DNA of 64,000 nt from positions 1 through 64,000 of the forward strand of contig UQHZ01000005.1 of assembly GCA_900541055.1 (NCBI GenBank), in the 5' to 3' direction. Both the position numbers and the translations under genes were made by a program. Below, in pieces: positions 50,932-64,000 of the stretch (within the stretch, counting starts at the first letter, position 1; every line of letters starts with the position of its first letter). The notes under the pieces are model-generated. The model saw only the letters and a list, made by a program, of their open reading frames with translations. It had not been told where the DNA came from and made no database searches. Source of the DNA: an uncultured Collinsella sp. (GTDB lineage Bacteria; Actinomycetota; Coriobacteriia; Coriobacteriales; Coriobacteriaceae).

Positions 50932-51495
50932 GTGGCCACGCTGGATGAGGGTTATCAACATATTGAGCATGGGTTTGAGCCCGTGTTTGACGAGCGCTCG
51001 CGCATTTTGGTGCTGGGGTCGTTTCCCTCGGTGCTTTCGCGCGCCAATTCCTTTTATTACGGCAACCCTCAGAATCGCTTTTGGCGCGTGATGCCCGCGT
51101 GCCTCGGTGTGCCTGTGCCGCCCAACGAGGGCGACCCTTTGGCAAGCGGTGAGCCCGCGACGCTTGATGCCTCCATTGCCGCCAAGCGGTCCATGCTGCT
51201 GAACGGCGGCGTGGCCCTGTGGGATGTGATCGAGAGCTGCGACATTAAGGGTTCGAGTGACGCCAGCATCAAAAACGTCGTTCCGGCGCATGTCGAGCGC
51301 ATTACCGGCGCAGCTCCTATCGAGGTCGTTGTCTGTAACGGCGGCACGGCAGGGCGGCTCTACAAGCGCTATCTACAAGAGCGCACCGGGCTGCCGGCCA
51401 TCGTTCTGCCGTCGACAAGTCCTGCCAATGCGGCATGGCGCCTGGAACGCCTTGTCGAGCGCTGGCGCGAGGCCGTTGACTGGGCTGTAATTTAA
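50932..51495 (+). CDS. DNA-deoxyinosine glycosylase, UDG superfamily
   Basis: This 187-residue protein belongs to the hypoxanthine-DNA glycosylase branch of the uracil-DNA glycosylase superfamily. The motif LVLGSFPSVLSR...FYYGNPQNRFWRV (about 27-55) and the C-terminal LPSTSPANAAW are characteristic. It should excise deaminated bases. The start is GTG, directly downstream of the glycosidase, with which it may be co-transcribed; the two functions are unrelated. Confidence 0.88.
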   Translation: MATLDEGYQHIEHGFEPVFDERSRILVLGSFPSVLSRANSFYYGNPQNRFWRVMPACLGVPVPPNEGDPLASGEPATLDASIAAKRSMLLNGGVALWDVIESCDIKGSSDASIKNVVPAHVERITGAAPIEVVVCNGGTAGRLYKRYLQERTGLPAIVLPSTSPANAAWRLERLVERWREAVDWAVI

Positions 51496-51508
51496 TTTAG
51501 ATTTTTGT

Positions 51509-52159
51509 TTAAGCGTGGGCGCCCAGACGTTTCAGAACGCCTCGCCAGATCGGCGCGGGCACGGCTGGCTCGGCGCAAACCATGCCGTCGGCGTCGACGT
51601 TGGCGGCATTGCCGCCGCCAAGTCGCTGTGCATGCTCGACGGAGCAGCCCATGCGCACAGCGCCCACAAGCTTATCCATCGCTTCCGAAAATGGTCGGCG
51701 CAAGAGGCCCATGCGTGGGGAATGGCGAAGCGCTGCGATGCCGCCGCCGGCGCAGATGGCAACGCCGCCACACCACAATTGGTCATGGCGCTCACATGCC
51801 TTGTGCAGGCGAACGGCGGTCCCACGCGCCTGCTCAGCGCCCTCTTGTGCGGCTCGAATCACGGCATAGACACGCGTTCCCGTGCTGCCAAAGTGCTCAA
51901 GCGCCTGCTCGATAGCAGTCAACGCCTCGTCGTCAGCCATATCTTCAATGGCCAGCACGATGCCATCGGCAACGCTGCCGGCGTCATTTGCCTTCAAGTC
52001 GACCGGGCGGGGGAGTGCGGTGCCGGAAAGTTGAGCATAGGCGGCGATGGCATTCTGCAGGTCCCAGAGCAAAAACTCAAGATCGGCGCTATTGGGAATG
52101 TTGATATACGCAATGTTTTGCAGCGTTTTTGGTACATCGCCGCGCGCGGTCGGCTCCAT
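51509..52159 (-). CDS. Protein of unknown function, flavodoxin-like
   Basis: This 216-residue protein has alternating strand/helix patterns (DGIVLAIEDMADDEALTAIEQALEHFGSTGTRVYAVIRAA; LWCGGVAICAGGGIAAL) that suggest a flavodoxin/NAD(P)H-quinone-reductase type fold. The usual flavin loop is not clear. A strong ribosome site GAAAGGAGG precedes the ATG. It is convergent with the glycosylase (13 bases apart) and divergent from the aminotransferase. I do not assign a function. Confidence 0.65.
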   Translation of the reverse strand: MEPTARGDVPKTLQNIAYINIPNSADLEFLLWDLQNAIAAYAQLSGTALPRPVDLKANDAGSVADGIVLAIEDMADDEALTAIEQALEHFGSTGTRVYAVIRAAQEGAEQARGTAVRLHKACERHDQLWCGGVAICAGGGIAALRHSPRMGLLRRPFSEAMDKLVGAVRMGCSVEHAQRLGGGNAANVDADGMVCAEPAVPAPIWRGVLKRLGAHA

Positions 52160-52252
52160 GCTGCCTCCTTTCCGGTTGGTTTCCGTTTAGGTTACACCGT
52201 CCGGCGGCGCCCCGCCGCGCTATCCTAGTGCAACCCTTACGAAAGGAACGCC

Positions 52253-53389
52253 ATGCGTCTGCCCATGAATACCTCGCTTGCCACGCTCAAGCCCTCCGGT
52301 ATCCGCCGGATTAACGCGCTCGCCGCCCAGCATCCGGGGTGCATCGCGCTCGCGCTCGGCGAGCCCGATTTTCCCACGCCCGATGTGATTAGCGCCGAGG
52401 TGACCGCCGCACTGGACCGCGGTGACACGCACTATCCGCCCAACAACGGTCGCCCCGCCCTGCGCGAGACGCTGTCCGCATATATGGGCGACGCGGGCCT
52501 GGCGTTTTCCGCCGATGAGGTCATCCTGACCGACGGTGCGACCGAGGCACTGTCGGCAACATTCATGGCCATGCTCAACCCTGGCGACGAGGTCATTATC
52601 CCCACGCCGGCCTTTGGCCTGTACGAGAGCATCGTCGTGGCCAACCACGCCAAAGCGGTCTTTTTGGATACGGAGCCTGCGCAATTTCAGATTGACGAGG
52701 ATGCGCTTCGTGCTTGCGTGACGCCGGCGACCAAGGCCATCGTCATCTGCTCGCCCAACAACCCCACGGGCTGCATCCTCAACGCAGCATCGCTCGACGC
52801 CGTGGCACACGTGGCAGAGCAGGCGGGCATCTACGTGGTCTGCGACGACGTATACAACCGCCTGGTTTATGTGGATGGCTACGAGCGCTTTGCCCAGCGT
52901 CACCCGGAGCTTCGCGATCAGACGGTAGTCATCGAGAGCTTCTCCAAGCCCTGGGCCATGACCGGCTGGCGCCTGGGCTGGCTCGCAGCGGCAACCCCCG
53001 TCATCGCCGAGATCGCAAAAGCCCACCAATACCTAGTATCGAGTGCTGTCTCCTTCGAAATGGACGCCGCAGCCCGAGCCCTCACCGTCGACCCCACCCC
53101 CATGCTCGAAGTCTACCGAGCCCGTCGCAAACGTGTACTCGCAGCCTTAAACGCCATGGGCCTCGACGTAGTAGAGCCCGCAGGAGCCTTCTACACTTTC
53201 CCGAGCATCAAAAAGTTCGGCCTAACCAGCGAAGCCTTCTGCATCAAAGCCATCAAAGAGGCCAACGTAGCCCTAGTCCCCGGAAACTGCTTCGGCACCG
53301 AAAGCCACATCCGCCTAAGCTACTGCGTCTCCGACCAAGATCTGGACGAAGGCCTAAATCGCCTGTCCACCTTCATTTCAACCTTATAG
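52253..53389 (+). CDS. PLP-dependent aminotransferase, class I/II
   Basis: This 378-residue fold-type I aminotransferase has LGEPDFPTPD at the N-terminus, HYPPNNGRPALRE, SPNNPTGC, CDDVYNRLVY, and the PLP lysine in ESFSKPWAMTGWRLGW. It resembles the AspC/PatA-like group; the amino acid is not predictable. GAAAGGA precedes the ATG. Codon choice changes near 53020: before it G/C-ending codons dominate, after it GCA, GTA, CTA, CGA and GAA are frequent to the stop. The protein still reads as complete. Confidence 0.9.
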   Translation: MRLPMNTSLATLKPSGIRRINALAAQHPGCIALALGEPDFPTPDVISAEVTAALDRGDTHYPPNNGRPALRETLSAYMGDAGLAFSADEVILTDGATEALSATFMAMLNPGDEVIIPTPAFGLYESIVVANHAKAVFLDTEPAQFQIDEDALRACVTPATKAIVICSPNNPTGCILNAASLDAVAHVAEQAGIYVVCDDVYNRLVYVDGYERFAQRHPELRDQTVVIESFSKPWAMTGWRLGWLAAATPVIAEIAKAHQYLVSSAVSFEMDAAARALTVDPTPMLEVYRARRKRVLAALNAMGLDVVEPAGAFYTFPSIKKFGLTSEAFCIKAIKEANVALVPGNCFGTESHIRLSYCVSDQDLDEGLNRLSTFISTL

Positions 53390-53441
53390 CCCAACGGGAC
53401 GCAACACATCAGCCCACCGACACAAGGGTTATGCGTGGGGC

Positions 53442-53658
53442 GCGTCGCTCAACGGACACGAGGATTCGTAGCAAAGTTACCGCAGCTCCGGTCCGAGGGG
53501 CCGGGTTGAGATTTTCGTAGATTCCGCACGAGCCGAAGAGCACTTAATGTGCTCTTCGTGCGAGCCAGGACTTGACCGAGCGAAAATCTCAACCCGGCCC
53601 CTCGGACCGGAGCGTATGCAGGGTTTGTGTACGAATCCTCGTGTCCGTTGACCGACGC
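53442..53658. repeat. 217-bp nested palindrome
   Basis: Outer arms 53442-53470 and 53630-53658 pair over 29 bases with one mismatch. Middle arms 53486-53517 and 53581-53612 are perfect over 32 bases. A central GAAGAGCAC-TTAAT-GTGCTCTTC hairpin lies at 53535-53557. Interruptions between stems are 15-23 bases long. It fills the space between the aminotransferase and the rplJ leader; no coding frame in it is credible. Confidence 0.9.
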
Positions 53659-53699
53659 CGGGGTCCCCGCCATAATACTTTCGGTTCACGCACGAATCC

Positions 53700-53772
53700 G
53701 CTGCCAGAGACAGCCGGCGCAAACGGGTCTTACCCGCGAGCTTAATGGGACTTCCCGCCAGCCGAGGTGGTC
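53700..53772 (+). ncRNA. L10 ribosomal leader
   Basis: The leader shows GAGACAGCCGGCGC and then GCTTAATGGGACTTCCCGCCAGCCGAGGTGG, which fits the conserved L10-binding kink-turn leader found upstream of rplJ in many bacteria. L10(L12)4 would bind it and favour the downstream terminator. Confidence 0.75.
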
Positions 53773-53790
53773 GAGTAGATATGTCTTCTC

Positions 53791-53827
53791 GCCCCCGTCG
53801 CTCATGCAGCGCGGGGGCTTTCTTTTT
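53791..53827 (+). terminator. rplJL attenuator
   Basis: GCCCCCG (53791-53797) pairs with CGGGGGC (53812-53818), then TTTCTTTTT. It lies between the L10 leader and rplJ, so it must be conditional. Confidence 0.8.
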
Positions 53828-53892
53828 GGACATGCCCCCGTCACGTCCTTGTGGCGGACCGTGCCCGGAAAGAATTCGAGGAGGTGTAATTC

Positions 53893-54414
53893 ATGCCCCA
53901 GCAGTACAAAATCGACAAGGTTGCAGAGATCGAGTCCCGTATCGCCGAGAACGCCGGTCTGTTCGTCGTCAACTACAACGGTCTGACGGTTAAGCAGGCT
54001 CAGGAGCTGCGTCATCAGCTTCGCGAGTGCGGCGCCGAGATGAAGGTCTACAAGAACAACCTGGTCAAGATCGCCCTCAAGAACCAGGAGCAGCCCGAGA
54101 TCGACGAGATCCTCGCCGGCCCCGTCGCTTATGTGTTCTACGAGACCGAGCCGGTCGAGGCCGCTAAGGCCCTTAAGGACTTCTCCGCTAAGTCCAAGGG
54201 CGTCCTTGAGATCAAGGGCGGTATCTCCGACGGCAAGGCCGTTTCCGCTGATGATGTTAAGGCTATCGCCGAGCTGCCCACCAAGGATCAGCTTCTCGGC
54301 CAGATCGCCGGTCTCATCTCCGGTTTCGCTCGCGACATCGCTGTCTGCGTCAACGGCGTTTCCTCTGGTCTCGCTCGTTCGATCCAGCAGGTCTCCGAGC
54401 AGAAGGCAGCCTAG
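53893..54414 (+). CDS. rplJ: 50S ribosomal protein L10
   Basis: This 173-residue protein is the base of the ribosomal stalk. It begins MPQQYKIDKVAEIESRI and keeps the FVVNYNGLTVKQAQELR and the hydrophobic C-terminal helix that binds L12 dimers (AGLISGFARDIAVCVNGV). GAGGAGGTG precedes the start. It is under the L10 leader and attenuator. Confidence 0.97.
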   Translation: MPQQYKIDKVAEIESRIAENAGLFVVNYNGLTVKQAQELRHQLRECGAEMKVYKNNLVKIALKNQEQPEIDEILAGPVAYVFYETEPVEAAKALKDFSAKSKGVLEIKGGISDGKAVSADDVKAIAELPTKDQLLGQIAGLISGFARDIAVCVNGVSSGLARSIQQVSEQKAA

Positions 54415-54516
54415 TTGCTGTTTTCACCCGCGGCGGCAACGCCGCACCCCTGGCGCATTCGCGCTGTGTTTTAACTGATCTCCGTGCATCCGCACGGAAA
54501 CCGAAAGGACTTAGAA

Positions 54517-54894
54517 ATGGCTAAGCTTACCACCGATGAGATCATCGATGCTCTTAAGGAAATGACCCTTCTCGAGGCTTCCGAGCTCGTCAAGGCTATC
54601 GAGGACACCTTCGGCGTTTCCGCCGCTGCTCCTGCCGCTGTTGTCGCCGCTCCCGCTGCTGGCGCTGCTGAGGCCGAGGAGAAGACCGAGTTTGACGTCG
54701 TGCTCGAGGGCTTCGGCGACAACAAGATCCAGGTCATCAAGGCCGTCCGTGAGCTCACCAACCTTGGCCTGAAGGAGGCCAAGGAGGTCGTCGAGGGCGC
54801 TCCCAAGGCTGTTCTCGAGGGTGCCAAGAAGGAGGACGCCGAGGCTGCCAAGGAGAAGCTCGAGGCTGCTGGCGCTGCTGTCACCCTCAAGTAA
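54517..54894 (+). CDS. rplL: 50S ribosomal protein L7/L12
   Basis: This 125-residue protein has an N-terminal dimerisation helix pair, an Ala-rich hinge (AAAPAAVVAAPAAGAAEAE) and the C-terminal factor-binding domain (KIQVIKAVRELTNLGLKEAKEVVEGAPKAV). The start at 54517 follows GAAAGGA; an upstream in-frame ATG at 54484 is outside the family start. Confidence 0.98.
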   Translation: MAKLTTDEIIDALKEMTLLEASELVKAIEDTFGVSAAAPAAVVAAPAAGAAEAEEKTEFDVVLEGFGDNKIQVIKAVRELTNLGLKEAKEVVEGAPKAVLEGAKKEDAEAAKEKLEAAGAAVTLK

Positions 54895-54919
54895 TCAGGC
54901 TTTCTCGCCAGATTTCTTT

Positions 54920-54958
54920 AAAGACGGGGTTCGCATTGCGAGTCCCGTCTTTTTTGTT
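54920..54958 (+). terminator. rplL terminator
   Basis: AGACGGG pairs with CCCGTCT, with flanking A/T pairs, then TTTTTTGTTTT. Confidence 0.85.
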
Positions 54959-55207
54959 TTCGGTCCCTCGGCATCGGTTGCTCAAACTGCCATATTCTGT
55001 GATTTGCGTCGTATCGGGTGCCCTGCCGTTGGGCAATAAAATTGCACCATTCGAGCAATAATTTGCGTTGACCTGCTGAAGAATTGCCTCTGCCTTGTAG
55101 CGACATATAGTTCCAGCGGTAAGATGCTTGGGTATCGCAATTTGGTCTGCGGCTGTGTGCCGCACGCATGGGGCGCTTTTGCGCCTGCGAAAGGATCTTT
55201 GAATAAC

Positions 55208-56116
55208 ATGAAGGCAATCATCCCCGCCGCCGGTCTTGGCACGCGTTTTCTGCCTGGCACCAAGTGCACGCCCAAAGAGATGCTGCCGGTGCTCGACAAG
55301 CCCGTCATTCAGTACGTCGTCGAGGAGGCACTTGACCCCGAGGAAGTCGACGACGCCATCATCGTTACATCTCCCGGTAAGCCCGAGCTACTGAACTACT
55401 TCCAGCCCGATCGCTCGCTCGAGAACCTGCTGCGCGAGCGCGGCAAGAACGCCTATGCCGATGCCGTCGCCCACGCTGGCGGTATGCCGGTCGACTTCCG
55501 TTATCAGTACGAGCCCAAGGGCCTCGGCCATGCTATCCGCTCTGCTGCCGACGCCGTGGCAGGGGAGAACTTCCTGGTTCTTCTGGGCGACTACGTTGTG
55601 CCTAATCGCGACATCTGCGACAAGATGCTCGCCGTTTCCAAGGAGCACGGTGGAGCTTCGGTTATCGCCGTCGCTGCTTGCTCGCCCGAGGAAGTCAGCC
55701 GCTACGGCGTTATCGCCGGCGAGCGCGTCGGTTCGCTCGAGGGCGCCGAGGACGTTGCCGATGCAGAGCCGGGCGCTGTCTGGCGTATCGGCGGTCTGGT
55801 CGAGAAGCCCGCTCCCGAGGCTGCTCCGTCCAACCTGTACATCGTCGGTCGTTACCTGCTGAGCCCGCTGGTTATGGACCTGCTCGCCGATCAGCAGGCC
55901 GGCAAGGGCGGCGAGATCCAGCTCACCGACGCCATGGCCCGTTCGCTCGACCGTGAGGCCATGTATGCCGTCGTCATCGACCCGCTGTCGGGCTACGACA
56001 CCGGCACTCCCTCTGGCTGGATGGCCACCAACGCCCTCATGGCTGCAAGCGATCCCCGCTTTGCCGATGCCTTCTGGGACGCCATCGACGAGCGCGGCGG
56101 ATTGATGCGCAAGTAA
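55208..56116 (+). CDS. galU: UTP-glucose-1-phosphate uridylyltransferase
   Basis: This 302-residue cytosolic enzyme makes UDP-glucose. The nucleotide-binding start MKAIIPAAGLGTRFLPGT, followed by KEMLPVLDKPVIQYVVEEA, is diagnostic, and FRYQYEPKGLGHAI and VEKPAPEAAPSNLYIVGRYLL follow as in GalU. The ATG at 55208 is about 12 bases after AAAGGA. The 55100-55200 leader has two short hairpins (55148-55164, 55171-55185). It is set off by terminators on both sides, so it is an independent unit inserted between rplL and rpoB. Confidence 0.95.
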   Translation: MKAIIPAAGLGTRFLPGTKCTPKEMLPVLDKPVIQYVVEEALDPEEVDDAIIVTSPGKPELLNYFQPDRSLENLLRERGKNAYADAVAHAGGMPVDFRYQYEPKGLGHAIRSAADAVAGENFLVLLGDYVVPNRDICDKMLAVSKEHGGASVIAVAACSPEEVSRYGVIAGERVGSLEGAEDVADAEPGAVWRIGGLVEKPAPEAAPSNLYIVGRYLLSPLVMDLLADQQAGKGGEIQLTDAMARSLDREAMYAVVIDPLSGYDTGTPSGWMATNALMAASDPRFADAFWDAIDERGGLMRK

Positions 56117-56136
56117 GCCTTCGGACATCGACATTT

Positions 56137-56170
56137 ACGGGCGCGGGCCTCGGTTCGCGCCCGTTTTTTA
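56137..56170 (+). terminator. galU terminator
   Basis: A perfect 9-bp stem ACGGGCGCG/CGCGCCCGT ends in TTTTTTAT. Confidence 0.85.
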
Positions 56171-56212
56171 TAAGAGCTGCGATTGCCGGCTCTCTGTTCA
56201 CAGAAAATATAT

Positions 56213-56224
56213 GAACAGATGTTC
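56213..56224. promoter_or_regulatory. LexA-like box upstream of rpoB
   Basis: GAACAGATGTTC, within TGAACAGATGTTCG, fits the Gram-positive/actinobacterial SOS box CGAAC-N4-GTTCG with one mismatch. It lies 79 bases before the likely -35 box. Confidence 0.4.
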
Positions 56225-56302
56225 GATACACACCCATCTACCTGCGTGTTTTCTGTCGAAAAACTTTGCTACTCCAAAAACTCAATCGCGTCAAGGCTTT
56301 TC

Positions 56303-56330
56303 TTGCCGAACGGTCGGTACCTGATAAACT
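56303..56330 (+). promoter_or_regulatory. Likely rpoBC promoter
   Basis: TTGCCG (56303-56308), 16 bases, TAAACT (56325-56330). The galU terminator upstream means that rpoBC needs its own promoter. Confidence 0.5.
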
Positions 56331-56403
56331 ATTAGGTTGCGATAACTGGCGAAGCTATGCCTCGCCAACCCACCGAGCATTTCCGTGAAGGAGGAAAAAC
56401 CTG

Positions 56404-59895
<3,492 letters not shown>

Positions 59896-59901
59896 TTGAC
59901 T

Positions 59902-64000
<4,099 letters not shown>

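Noticed and set aside
53477..53833. A 118-codon minus-strand open frame
   Set aside because: It is formed by the 217-bp palindrome and the L10 leader; the sequence is explained by those structures.

Overview
The window is high-GC bacterial chromosome with strong third-position C/G bias. The gene content (DisA, IspD/IspF, RlmB, YacP-type NYN protein, WYL regulator, LAxTG-like anchor) and the style of intergenic palindromes suggest a Coriobacteriia actinobacterium, most likely Collinsella or a close relative. That placement is inferred from remembered family features; no search was run. The first 42 bases carry an intact Nextera transposase adapter, so the left end is a contig end with untrimmed library sequence.

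Layout. 0-8 kb: a ThrE-like threonine/serine exporter, a DUF2798 membrane protein, and a giant two-ATPase-domain 2-hydroxyacyl-CoA dehydratase activase with its own TetR regulator and a clear palindromic operator. 8-21 kb: clpC, pepD, a hipBA toxin-antitoxin pair, mntP under a Mn2+ (yybP-ykoY) riboswitch, then the compact run disA-ispD-ispF-cysS-rlmB-yacP. 21-27 kb: an accessory region with an HTH-HipA-like kinase fusion under a long inverted-repeat operator, a tRNA-Thr, two unknown exported or membrane proteins, and a two-gene operon of a GIY-YIG-like protein and a PD-(D/E)XK/DUF4268 protein. Arrays of a 55-bp palindrome with an 81-bp period lie on both sides of it. 27.5-32 kb: three tRNAs, tuf, rpmG, tRNA-Trp, secE, nusG, rplK, rplA.

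32-53.4 kb: about 21 kb of non-translation genes sits between rplA and rplJ. It holds a ParB-like/BMP fusion with a metallophosphoesterase, an MscS channel, a frameshifted cell-wall 5'-nucleotidase, a TrpXYZ-like ABC transporter, a WYL regulator, asnS, a PTS EIIA, an esterase, a FeoA-FeoB fusion, an MFS exporter, a GH13 glycosidase, a DNA glycosylase and an aminotransferase. 53.4-64 kb: a 217-bp nested palindrome, an L10 leader with attenuator, rplJ, rplL, galU, rpoB and the first 1366 codons of rpoC.

The backbone clpC...disA-ispD-ispF...cysS-rlmB-yacP...rpmG-secE-nusG-rplKA...rplJL-rpoBC follows the gene order known from Bacillus, interrupted by accessory blocks. The breakpoints are rich in palindromic repeats: hairpins with a conserved GGGACAGG loop but changing arms, large nested palindromes near 19.2, 32.1, 45.4 and 53.5 kb, and the 81-bp-period arrays. 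The most interesting candidates for undescribed biology are the 22.5-27.1 kb cassette, the HTH-kinase fusion, the cytosolic ParB-BMP/phosphoesterase pair, and these repeat families.
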